In this document: piece by piece, positions 9,335 to 19,284 of the stretch
Layout of the letters: each line of letters starts with the position of its first letter
How positions within the stretch are numbered: position 1 is the first letter of the stretch
Assembly (NCBI RefSeq): GCF_001625215.2
Contig: NC_030389.2
Location: 1,028,930-1,092,929 of the forward strand
Length of the DNA stretch: 64,000 bases
Source of the DNA: Daucus carota subsp. sativus
Taxonomy: Eukaryota > Streptophyta > Magnoliopsida > Apiales > Apiaceae
Reading direction: 5' to 3'
Notes under the pieces: model-generated
Seen by the model: only the letters and a program-made list of their open reading frames with translations
Databases searched by the model: none
Told to the model about the DNA's origin: nothing
Position numbers and translations under genes: made by a program

Positions 9335-11140
9335 ATGTCTGCCATTTTCCTGAGAAGAGGAGCTCAAAGACTCGCATGCCCATTTCCTCTGTTCTCTACG
9401 AAGCCTAACCCTAATTCACAACCCAATGCCCCCTTTATTCCTTCTCCATCCACCACTCATCCCGAGCTAAAACTACTACTCTATCAGAAATCCAAGGTTG
9501 GTTTCAATAAACTCGACGATGCTCTGCTTGTGTTCGATAAAATGCTCCTTCTGAAATCTAGGCTTTCTGTTCTGCATTTCAACCAACTGTTAGCCGCCCT
9601 CGTTCGGATGGAAGAGTACTCTGTTGCCGTCTCCATGTTTCGAGAAATGCGTCTGTTAAGCATTCCTGTTGATATTGTTACCTTTACTACTGCCATCCAT
9701 TCCTGTTGTCACTTGAATACACTTGATTATGCCTTTTCGTTGCTTGCTGGAATCATCAAGAGTGGTTGGGTGCCTGATGTCGTGACCTACACTACTCTCA
9801 TCAAGGGCCTTCTGTCTCAAGACAGGGCTTTGGAGGCTGAGCATCTATTTAGGAAGCTTATCAGATTTCGAGAAATTCAGCCCAATGTAGTTATGTATAA
9901 CACCATCATTGATGGTCTCTGCAAAACTTCAAATACCTCCATGGCTCTCAAGTTGTTAAGAAAGATGGAGAACATAGGTTGCAGACCCGATACTGTAACT
10001 TATACCTCGATTATTGATTCTTTGTGCAAAGAGAGGCGAGTCGATCATGCATTGGATCTTGTGTCTGAAATGACCTACAAAGGCATATCACCAGATGTTA
10101 TAACCTATAACAGATTACTTCAAGGTCTTTGCATCTCTAGCCGATGGGAGGACATTGAGCCGTTGTTAAGTGAGATGGGTGGTCAGAAGATCCCTCTTAA
10201 TTTGCACACCTATAATATATTAGTTGATGCATACTGCAAAGAAGGGAGGACAAAAGATGCTCAAGATGTTATTGAAATTATGATCGAGAAAAGTGTAACT
10301 CCTGATGTAATCACCTACAACACACTAATGGATGGATTTTGTTTAACAGGCAAAATGGACAGGGCATTAGAGGTGCTGAATACCATGAGGAGTAACGGGA
10401 TAGCGCCAGATTGTTATAGCTTTAGCATTCTGATAAATGGCTATTGTAAGAGGCAGGTAGTAGACAAAGCCATCAGTCTCCTCAGACAAATGTCTGCTGA
10501 AGGTCTGGAGCCTGTAGTTGAAACCTACAATACACTGATGCATGGTCTCTTTCAGATGGGTAGACATGCTGAGGTGCACAACCTTTTCCATGAAATGCTA
10601 AAACAAGGTAATAAACCAGATATCGTAACATGTCGAATTCTGTTGGATGGCCTTTGCAAGAACCGATACATGGATGAAGCAATTTCCTTCTTTCGAATGA
10701 TGGAATGTAAAGGTATAGTTCATGATGTTCAAATACATAATATCCTCATTGATGGTCTCTGCAAGAACAGAAAACTTGACGAGGCCAGAAATATTTTTGA
10801 TAAGCTTGCTTCGAGAGGTTTGCAACCCAATGTCATAACACACAACATAATGATCAGAGGACTTTGTCAAGAAGGGTTGTTTGACGAAGCAAAGATGTTA
10901 CTTTCTAAAATGGAATCTAGTGGTTGTTTGCCTGACGATGTGACTTACAACACGATCATCCGTGGAAGCCTCTTGAATAAAAGATACGAAGAAGCAGTTG
11001 TACTGATTGAGAACATGAGAGCTCACAATTTCAAAGCGGATGCATCTACCACATCCATGGTAGTAGACCTATTACCTGAAGAAGAACAAGAGGGCCAGGA
11101 CCCCGCCGTTCTTGCTTTCTGCAAATGGTTTTTGCAATAG
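9335..11140 (+). CDS. P-class PPR protein, Rf-like, copy B
   Basis: This is an intronless gene of 601 codons for an organelle RNA-binding protein, the paralogue of copies A and C. The leader is nearly identical to copy A. Fourteen PPR motifs occupy residues 79-569 and a 32-residue tail ends CKWFLQ. Residue pairs 5/35 for motifs 1-14 are ND, TD, TN, ND, TD, NN, ND, ND, SV, ND, RD, NN, ND, ND. This set differs from copy A at motifs 1, 2, 6, 8, 9, 10 and 13, so a different RNA target is expected. Motif 9 has Val at position 35, which has no standard base assignment. The start is supported by alignment with copy A. A Helitron ends 188 bases upstream, so the retained proximal promoter is short, though it is still clearly homologous to copy A. 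The Rf-like role is inferred. Confidence 0.93.
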   Translation: MSAIFLRRGAQRLACPFPLFSTKPNPNSQPNAPFIPSPSTTHPELKLLLYQKSKVGFNKLDDALLVFDKMLLLKSRLSVLHFNQLLAALVRMEEYSVAVSMFREMRLLSIPVDIVTFTTAIHSCCHLNTLDYAFSLLAGIIKSGWVPDVVTYTTLIKGLLSQDRALEAEHLFRKLIRFREIQPNVVMYNTIIDGLCKTSNTSMALKLLRKMENIGCRPDTVTYTSIIDSLCKERRVDHALDLVSEMTYKGISPDVITYNRLLQGLCISSRWEDIEPLLSEMGGQKIPLNLHTYNILVDAYCKEGRTKDAQDVIEIMIEKSVTPDVITYNTLMDGFCLTGKMDRALEVLNTMRSNGIAPDCYSFSILINGYCKRQVVDKAISLLRQMSAEGLEPVVETYNTLMHGLFQMGRHAEVHNLFHEMLKQGNKPDIVTCRILLDGLCKNRYMDEAISFFRMMECKGIVHDVQIHNILIDGLCKNRKLDEARNIFDKLASRGLQPNVITHNIMIRGLCQEGLFDEAKMLLSKMESSGCLPDDVTYNTIIRGSLLNKRYEEAVVLIENMRAHNFKADASTTSMVVDLLPEEEQEGQDPAVLAFCKWFLQ

Positions 11141-13061
11141 GTACTGAAGAAATTAATGGTTCATTGTTATGTATTATCATCTCCTAACTTCTTTAAGTTA
11201 TCTGCTATAGTTTAGAGGGATTAGCAAAGAATAATATCGATTAGCAACTTAAGGAATAATATCGACTATGTAAAAGCAATGGCAAGTAGTATTATCTATG
11301 GAGACGGTGCTGAGAATCAAGTAATATTATTGCTACAAACCAGTGATAATAGGAGGATTGAGCACTATTGAACAGGAATGAAAATATAACTCAGACCAAT
11401 ATTGATGATTCTGATCTACCTTGAAATAAAAAGGACCTCCGATCGAGGTGTGGTTCAGCTTCCGTATGAATAACAACAAGCTAAATGAAGTGTATTTTAT
11501 TTGGAGTTCAAAAGAGAATTTATATAGAGATTTGAGCATTCGAGAGGGTCAGGCTCTGCTAATTAAAATAACAAAAACTCTTAAATGAATGGATAATCGC
11601 TACTTTTTCCTTACACTTCCTTTATGTCTCCCTCCTTCCGCTTGCTAGCTTTTCCCTGCTATGCAACTCCATTATGCTAAGTCTCCTGGAGATGCACTAA
11701 TACAGAGAACAAAACAGAAATTTGTAAAAATTTACCTAAGGGGTCAACATGGTTGGAGTTGAAACATTATCTCCAGTTTTCTAAATTTGAATTGGCACAT
11801 CACATTTAGCTAATTGGTTGTTTTAGTTAAATTAGCTATTATTGACATATGAAGTTTGGGAAAAGATTATTCTATCTCAATTCTCAAGGATATTCCGTTT
11901 GATACAAAAAAAAAAGTGTTGGATATATTAAAATTTCGATCCAGACAGTAATGATAAAATCAATTGCATGCCAAATTAGCAAAAATCACTTGTGTACATC
12001 TTCCAGCACTATCAGATTGACTGATGAAATGACTGTTTCGCAACTTTTGTGGTCTAGGGGATTACACAAAATAACAAGTTGGAACAGAAAATGAAGTATG
12101 AATATTGCTTGTCGAATCACAAGGAGCTTACAGTTTATGAGTTATGACATGTAGCTGAAATTTTCATGCGTTAAAGCATTAAACTACTAGGAAATGGAAT
12201 ATGGTTAATTGAACAGCTATCATATGGCAGGTTTTAGTTTTATATAGTTGCATTATTATTGGGATTTCTATATAGTGATACTTTTATTCTGCTCACTACT
12301 AAAAATGCCGTAAAACTAAATTGTGGTGTATATGTTATAGAACACTAGGAAGCGAATTAAAGTCCGCGTCGATTCTCCAGAGATTTTTATTATGGAGTGT
12401 TCGCAAGAATATAGTTTTCTGTGGTTTATGCTTTTCTCATGTTCTCCTTGTTTCATCCATGTGGCTTTGGCAGAGACAAAACAGTGATATTAGGCTATTC
12501 GGTTTGGAAACAAAGCTCGCGTTTTGAATAATCTTGTATTTCTCTGGTTCTAATAATTTAATGTGGAAAATAAAGTTTCGGTTTGTTAGGTGAAACTTTT
12601 ATTGGTTGCGCAATATTTACTTTCTAATCTGTATAGTCCCTTATGTGTTTATGCTTCCTGTTTGATATTGTGCAGAAAAATGATCAAGCTGACAGCTCGA
12701 GCACATTCTGGATTTGAGAAGATCAGTCAAATAGATCTGAAGGTCTCTACATCAAATGCTGGATAACTAAAATGCATCCCCTAGGCCCTCATTTATTTGT
12801 GCTTCCTGTTTGATATTGAGGACTGCTGATTAGAAGTGCAGAAAAGTGATCAGAAAAGGATGAATCCAATATGCGATGCTATACTTAATTTGTATGCACA
12901 TATATACTTGTTGCAATAGGTAGAAAAATTGATGGTTCACTGTTACAAATTTTCATTTTCCCAACATTCTTGAGGATTTCGCATACATTGTTGAGTTACT
13001 TGCATATGTTAGTAGGCGGACAGTAAAACATCTGAGAAATTTCTGTCATAAGGCAGTACTC
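11141..13061. other. 3' flank of PPR copy B, diverged from the A and C flanks
   Basis: This is non-coding DNA alignable in blocks to the flank of copy A, with copy-specific insertions of about 300 bases (about 11,735-12,045) and about 140 bases (12,175-12,320). No terminal repeats were recognised on these insertions. The last bases of the orphan PPR tail (TTGTTGCAATAG at about 12,909) survive, showing that this unit once carried the remnant still present behind A and C. Confidence 0.5.
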
Positions 13062-13510
13062 CGTGTTTGAGTGAGATTAAAATAAGTGCTTCTTGTTTAA
13101 TGTAAAAAATGAAGCAGTAGTTAGAAGCAGGTAAAGACTTATAAATGATTAAAGTGTTTGGGAAATAAGTAGAAGTCCCGGAACAAAAGCTAGCATTCTT
13201 AACTTTTTATAAGTGCTTCTTGACTTATTACACAAACGGTACAACAAATAAGTGCTTTTAACTTATAAACCCAGAAGCTAGGCTTTTAAGCGCTAGCCAA
13301 ACACCCACTTAGTAACTCTAAAATTAAATTCCCTCGTAATTCCCTTCTAGCCTGATGTTGTCCTAGTGATATAAGGCATCACTAGTAATAAGACGTCTCT
13401 ACATCAAATGCTGGATAACTGAAGTGCATCCCCTAGGCCGTCATTTATTTATGCTTCCTGTTTGATATTGAGGACTGCTGATTAGAAGTGCAGAAAATGA
13501 GAAAAGTGAT
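12745..13510. repeat. Direct repeat flanking the MITE-like insertion
   Basis: About 105 bases beginning CTACATCAAATGCTGGATAACT occur at about 12,747 and again at about 13,397. The A and C units contain this block only once, so it was duplicated within the copy B unit. Confidence 0.6.
13062..13312. mobile_element. hAT-like foldback MITE (candidate)
   Basis: About 250 bases start with GTGTTTGAGTGAG and end with GCTAGCCAAACAC. The halves carry inverted blocks such as AAGTGCTTCT and TTATAAGT. The paralogous sites behind A and C lack this block between GGCAG and TTAGTA. The GTTTGG/CCAAAC ends and TTATAAGTGCTT interior are typical of short hAT-type MITEs. No clean target duplication could be read, so class and boundaries are tentative. 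Confidence 0.45.
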
Positions 13511-13867
13511 CGAAAAAGTATGAATTCATCGTCTTTACTCCTTTGCCAGTAATCTTTAAAAGATATAGGTCATAGACCTAACTCTATGTACTCACAGATC
13601 TCATCAAGTGGCCCCTTGAATGGTAATAAGAATTTCAAATGACTTTTGCACAAATCTTACAGTTTGTCTCTTCCGGTACTCTTTTGTGCTAACTATTTCA
13701 GCGTCAGAATTTAAAAGTGTCATCAAACTTCACAGATATATCGTCGCTGTACTGGTCAATTTTTACAAACTGTATGGATCTTGGAATGATATTTGGCTCC
13801 CCAGATTGACATGAGCAAACTTGAATATTATACTTAAACATTCATAATATCTTAAAGATATAAATAA

Positions 13868-14330
13868 ATATAGTCACCTACAATATACTTATGGAAGGAT
13901 TTTGTTTTAGAGGCAAAATTGACAAGGCACAACAGGTGCTGAATAACAATATATCAAATGAGGCAAAAAAAAAATTAGATGGAGGCAAATTTTTTTAGAT
14001 GGTATTTGCGAGAACCAATCATCGATGAGGTGAATTTTTATAGATGGTATTTGCAAGAATCAATACATTAATGAGGCGATTTCCGTCTTTCGAATGATGG
14101 AATATAAAGGTGCAGGTCTTGATATTCGAATTTGTAATAATTTCATTGAGAGTCTCCGTAAGAACAAGAAGTTTGATGCGGCCAGAAATATTTTTGATAA
14201 CGGAGACAATAATGTTTGAAACCCAATGTCATAACAGACAACATATTGATCTGAGAATTTTGCAAAGAAGGGTTATATGAGAAAGCAAAGGAATTACTGG
14301 TTAAAATGAAAGTTAGCAGATGCTATCGTT
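13868..14330 (+). pseudogene. Decayed PPR gene fragment
   Basis: Pieces of PPR motifs 8 and 11-13 are readable in shifting frames: VTYNILMEGFCFRGKIDKAQ, then LDGICKNQYINEAISVFRMM, then RKNKKFDAARNIFDN, then KEGLYEKAKELLVKM. A short stretch containing 'tagatggtatttgc' is repeated, and several internal stops and deletions break the frame. Motifs 9-10 are missing. It is clearly older than the orphan motif at 6.6 kb, because it has many more differences from the intact copies. Confidence 0.8.
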
Positions 14331-14654
14331 GAGCAAGATTTTGTTGCAACAACTTATTAAGGGCTTTCATCAGTTTGTTGACAAGAAACTATTTATTTAG
14401 TTTGTTGAAAATCACCTACGATTCGATCTTTTTTACATTGGTTCGAGTTGATCGTAGATCTCGTATAACTTTTTATTCCGAAATAAATTGTTATTTTTTC
14501 AAAAACAAAAACTAATAAAAATTCTGTAAATTTCTCAGGTTATCTTTTCATTTTCTCTCCTTCTGTAAACATAGTATTCTGAGAGTATCAAATGGCACCA
14601 TACTAAAGTTTAGATGATCAAATGGCGAGTTTAAGTATAGAGGACGAAGAAAAT

Positions 14655-15339
14655 GAAGAACTGGTCGAGCATCACTGACAATGTACAAATAGCTCTCGAG
14701 CTTATAACACAGGGGAGGAGGCAGATGTGGCTTTAAAACTCGACATAAGCAAAGCTTATGACAGAGTTAATTGGAACTATTTAAAATACAGGATGGAAGT
14801 CATGGGTTTTGCTACAACCTGGATCAACTGGATATATGCTGTTATGTGTTAAAACAGTTTAGTATATGGTATGCTTTAACGTTACGTTAGTTGGTCCAAT
14901 CTCTCTAGGTCGAGGGTTACTTCAAGGTGACCCCCTATCCCCATACTTGTTCTGTTATGTGCAGAAGGCTTATCTAATTTGTATCGAAATGCTGCTACTA
15001 ATGAAGTTATCCATGATGGCAAAATCAGCCCGAATGCACCTGCTATAACCCATCTTTTATTTGTTAATGATAGTTTTCTATTTTTCAGATCTAGTCAAGT
15101 TGAAGCACAAGTTGTTAAAGATCTGCTGAATTCATATGAGAGGCTTTCAGGGCAAGCAGTGAATTACCAAAAATCGGGTATCTTTTTAGTGCAAATGTGC
15201 GAAGAGATAAACAACATGAAATCATGGAGATCTTGGCTGTTATATGATCTCTTTAAAAATACTCATAGTCTTCTACTGCATTTTTAAAGATCTTGTCATA
15301 CAACAATGGAATGATTTGGTGAACCGTCATGCTATAAAG
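14655..15339 (+). mobile_element. LINE reverse transcriptase fragment, inactive
   Basis: The + strand encodes pieces of a plant L1-type reverse transcriptase: ITDNVQIALELI, LKLDISKAYDRVNW, GRGLLQGDPLSPYLF and HLLFVNDSFLFF. The last corresponds to the catalytic FADD box, here FVND. At least one in-frame stop (after IYAVMC) and frameshifts break it. No endonuclease domain, RNase H or poly(A) tail was found. A Pack-MULE interrupts its 3' side. Confidence 0.8.
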
Positions 15340-15348
15340 CCCGCAAAT

Positions 15349-16358
15349 GAGATATTAACCAAAAAACCCAACTAACATGTCATTTTTTTGCCAATAAATC
15401 TTTAAACTTTTTTTTCCTTAACAACCTCATTAAACTTTACTCAATATTTGAAAAAAATTTAACTAGAGTTAATTATAGCTGACGTGAATCTTACGTGGCA
15501 ATATGATTACAATTAATCAAAACATAAGAAAAATAAATAAATTTTTTACTCAAGCCTCACCAGAGAACCGCCAAAACATCACCTAGGTAGCATTTTGGTG
15601 TCCAGATATTATATTTGCACCACGACCTCTTGTTCTCTGTGAAGTAAAGCTTCAGATACAGCTGATTTTTATTTGGTCAGGACCTCAGGAGGCTGGTTGG
15701 GTAGCCAAAGGATTTGACAATAAATCTCCTTACTCTATTACGTTTGGCCCTCATAAACATCGAGTTACAAACAAGGTCCATTTCGTTTTGAAGCGTAAAA
15801 ACCCCAAGACCGAAGAGTTTGTTGAGCATCATGTTAAGTTCCCACCATCTGTGTCGTCTGACAAATTAATCCAGTGTGGACTGTAATTTTGAAGCCTAAC
15901 AATGATTAAGAATCTTGGTTGATAGGGAAGAGAAGAAGAAGGTCAATTTCTTGTATTCAGAAGATTTTTATACAGCCCTAATCCCAGCAAAGACAGCTCC
16001 TGATTCAGATGACAAGAAACCTACAGACTAGGACAGAGATAAAATACCCTCGGATCTTCTTTGAGTTTATAAAATTAATTAAAATATTATAAATGATTAA
16101 AAGATAAATTATTACTGAATAGACATGATGTGGCAGACACGTGTAATGAATAGGCGTTATGTGGCACACACGTGTATAAAAAGATACAAATCATGCAGAG
16201 ATACTTGACAACTCAGATTAGAATATTTAACCATGGTTTGTTTTGTATTTTTTTATATGATTTTAATAAAGTTTGTTGGAGTTGTTAGTGAAGAGAAAAT
16301 TTTAAAAGTTTTTTGGCAAAAAAATGACAAGTTTGTTGAGTTTTTTGGTTAATAGCTC
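15349..16358. mobile_element. Pack-MULE (Mutator-like element) carrying a calnexin fragment
   Basis: The terminal inverted repeats are about 85 bases. The left end is GAGATATTAACCAAAAAACC, and the right end reads GAGCTATTAACCAAAAAACT on the minus strand, with matching sequence well inward. A perfect 9-base target duplication, CCCGCAAAT, flanks it at 15,340-15,348 and 16,359-16,367, the length expected for Mutator-like elements. The 1,010-base element has no transposase. Its interior is a piece of a host gene (calnexin), so it fits the Pack-MULE definition. It lies in LINE debris. Confidence 0.9.
15629..16055 (+). pseudogene. Captured calnexin gene fragment inside the Pack-MULE
   Basis: The translation matches the luminal lectin/P-domain region of plant calnexin, the ER membrane chaperone for N-glycoproteins. 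Readable blocks are EVKLQ, PQEAGWVAKGFDNKSPYSI, TNKVHFVLKRKNPK, EHHVKFPPSVSSDKL, then after a frameshift WTVILKPNND, then ILVDREEKKKVNF, ALIPAKTAPDSDDKKP and an in-frame stop where a Trp is expected. It therefore has at least two frameshifts and a nonsense change and cannot make a chaperone. About 140 codons are covered with no intron visible. The identification rests on recalled family sequence and should be confirmed by a protein search. Confidence 0.85.
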
Positions 16359-16409
16359 CCCGCAAATAGGATAGCACATCTTTTGACTAGAATCCCCGAT
16401 TTAATAAGA

Positions 16410-16439
16410 CTAGTAATTTTTGCCCGCTACGCATGGGCA
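16410..16439 (-). mobile_element. Helitron-type 3' terminus (hairpin plus CTAG), minus strand
   Basis: CTAG at 16,410-16,413 is followed by a short hairpin (TGCCC at 16,421-16,425 and GGGCA at 16,435-16,439), in the same arrangement as the two clearer Helitron ends at 7362 and 24,323. The stem is shorter and imperfect. If real, the element extends to the right, over the minus-strand gene fragments at 17.4-19.3 kb. Its other end was not found. Confidence 0.5.
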
Positions 16440-17400
16440 TAAAAATGAATATTTTGTAACAAATGAGTTCATAAATTTTTTAAAAAATTATTATAAATCT
16501 AATAAAGTAATAATGAGTATATTAATTTGATAATTAATTTGAAAAAATTAATGTATTTTTATACTTATGTTTATATATAGAGAAGTTATTTATCACTTTT
16601 GAATCTGTTATACGTTGTATAGATGACTTTTAATATAAAAAATTAAGATTATTTTGATAGTTTTTTCAATACAATGTTTTTGTGAAATATAATTCGATAA
16701 TTAGATTTTTAACGGTGTAAAAATTCACTTTCTCCAATCAATACGTTCAATATTTGGACTTGGAACTAATTAAAATTGATTATAATCTATAAATAATATA
16801 ATATATAATTTGATATTTATATAAAAATCATAGTTTTACTGAAAATCATAAAATTTCATGTGAAATATTAAAGACATGAAATTTCATAAAATTTGATATT
16901 TTTTTAGATTTTTAATAATTTATTCTATTATGACTTATTTTATATGAAACTATGACTTATTTTACATGTTCCGAATTTTTGATATGTTTTAAAGTAAAAA
17001 TTTTTATCTAAATAAATGTAAAAAAATCTCATCTAAATAAACTTTATTATAATAATAATAACAAATGAAAGGTTTTAATTTAAACTATAATATAATATAA
17101 TAATTAAAATTTTATATCAAAATTTACAGCAGTTTTTGATTAAATAGAACAATTTCTTATTTTTCTGTCACAAAGCTGAAATCTTCTGTATCAAGCTGCA
17201 TTCCAATGTGAGATGGCTTCAACTTGGACAAATTAAGATGTTGAAATAAATATGTATCAAGAAATTTTGCTTGTGAGACATAGACTTTGGAGGAAAATAC
17301 AACACAAACACAAAGAAACACAAACACAAAGAGACTATAAAGTCACACAGTAAACAACAAATAACAATTAGATGTGTGATGTGCATATTATACCGAGCGT
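16440..17400. other. AT-rich DNA without recognisable genes
   Basis: The sequence is very AT-rich, with no coding signal, repeats of defined unit or transposon ends that I could recognise beyond the terminus at 16,410. Confidence 0.4.
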
Positions 17401-17409
17401 TCAATATAA

Positions 17410-18800
17410 TTAAAAACCATATGCCAGGGCATTCACGAAATAGATCATTGCATGTGGGTTTGATGCAGATTGTTACAGAGACCTCTTTATCTTCTCTTAT
17501 GAAGATCATTTCCTAACAAAAAATATTAGTCATGATTTTGTCTTGGCAGCAGCTGTATACTTCATTTGAGGAGAATAGTAGCAGCATCTTTCAACATTAA
17601 CAGCCTACTTTGTCCACTAATTCATGTATTGCTCTTCATAGTTTGTGATTATATCAAAACATAGTTTTCATTTCATTTCAAGGTGTAAATGGAATGGAAT
17701 TTACACTATAAAATGGTAGCAAGCTTACTTGATTGATTGCAGAAGGAATCTTGGAAATTGCCAAAACATCAGCAATCTTACATTGTTGTCCAAACAAATT
17801 TGATATCCATTTCAACAAAATCCTCAGGTTTTCATGATAGTCCAACTTCATATCCCTGTCCAACAATGAATAAGAATTATAATTGTTAGAATATAAGATC
17901 CTCATAATAAGCTTTTCCCTAACAGAACTATAACAATACAAAATATATTTCCAAGTGCCACTAAATCTAAACCAGCTTACAAATACATGCATAGTGATTT
18001 CTTATTAATTAGCAAAGTTCATAACTACTCAAATATTGCACATATTGACAAAAAGCTAAATCATAATCAGCGAGTACCAGACAAGAAGAAGAAAGAATAT
18101 ATAAGCTAAATTACCCAAACTCGAATGTAGATCATGGATATGAAAAGGAAAGAATACAGAATCTCTTGAACTGCCTTGATGCATCAATAGCTATCAGTAC
18201 ACGATGCATCCAGTCAAGAACATGGGAAGTAGGCGGCACCTTGATTTCTTCTTTCATCTACAGGACAGCAGGAGCCTGTCATCAGCATTGCTTTGGAGGT
18301 TATTTTTCAACATGTTTGTCCAAAGCATCTGTAGAGAAATTCTTCTGGCAGGGTGAAAACTTTGATCTCAGATCTTTAAAAAGAATCTGCAAAAAAAGTA
18401 AAGCACGTACTAATCAAGATCAGATTGAAATTTTTTAGGTGGATAATTGATTTCCATATCAAATTTTTCAGATACTCCCTCAGAATCCACAAATGAAGAA
18501 ACTGTTTAGAACATATAAACACACAGTACATCATTGTCAGAAATGCATGTATTTCCTTACATTTAGCAAATCAAAATTAATAACTGAAATGCATGTACCT
18601 TTTCAAACCCTTCTGTTGACTTGGTCAATTTCTGGGTTCACCATCAGCAATAACTTGAGTTTTATGACCACAGGAATCCGGAAGTTGCACCAGAGTATCC
18701 TCGATAAAAACTTGTTCAAGTCTTATTCTGCTCTGATATACATTGGACACTATAAATACCATCTAATTAATGATATTATAACCTCTCTCAAAATTGACAA
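17410..18800 (-). pseudogene. Minus-strand exon-like fragments, unidentified
   Basis: Several segments look like exons of one unidentified gene. The best is 17,731-17,861: it has an acceptor (TTGGACAG before GGATATGAAG), an open reading (DMKLDYHENLRILLKWISNL, then FGQQCKIADVLAISKIPSAI) and a donor (CAATCAA before GTAAGCTT). Others encode MKEEIKVPPTSHVLDWMHRV (about 18,165-18,245), ILFKDLRSKFSPCQKNFSTD after an acceptor near 18,390, and LEQVFIEDTLVQLPDS at about 18,650-18,705. Stops lie close to several of them, and no continuous gene model could be built. The family was not recognised. They may be captured gene pieces or a decaying gene. Confidence 0.4.
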
Positions 18801-19166
18801 ATGAATTTCATGGGTAGCCAAGGCCAGCATAATAAGAGCGGCATACTGCAACACAATAATAAGCAAACAAAAAAATAATGGTGACATATTGTAACTGAAA
18901 ATTATAATGGCCAATTATTTCAATGAATATGAACTGAACTATCAGTAGTTGCCAGTATATTATAAATATAATGCCGTATAACAGTGATTACATAATTGTA
19001 AAAGAGGTTTAAAACAAAATTTAAGTAGTGGCATGTCCCTCACTGTGATATAGTAAATGTTATGTGCATTCATTCGATTTTATTATATCAACTGTATTGA
19101 CAAAACCTAATCAAACCCGAGATTAAAAACGAAAGCTAGATAGTAAAGTGAAAGAAAATGAAAAAC

Positions 19167-19284
19167 CTGAGATCAGAAGCGCCCAAGAATGGCATGATAA
19201 ATAGTAACAATGTGACCCTTCTTATCCCACTCGAATCCAGAACCTTGGGGTACCTCTAACACATCCAATGTAAACGCATTCGGC
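19167..19284 (-). pseudogene. DEG1-type (DegP/HtrA) protease exon fragment
   Basis: Read on the minus strand, the segment has an acceptor (GATTTAG) and encodes PNAFTLDVLEVPQGSG, FEWDKKGHIVTIYHAILG and, after a one-base frameshift, ASDLR followed by a GT donor. This matches the exon of plant DEG1 (lumenal chloroplast serine protease of the HtrA family) that carries the catalytic His in the NYHVI box. The His is kept, but two residues of the SGSG stretch are missing and the frame is broken. No Asp or GNSGG Ser exon is nearby, so it is an isolated fragment. Recognition is from recalled family sequence. Confidence 0.65.

Noticed and set aside
14866..15287. Two overlapping open frames as a separate gene
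   Set aside because: They are pieces of the same decayed LINE reverse transcriptase in different frames.
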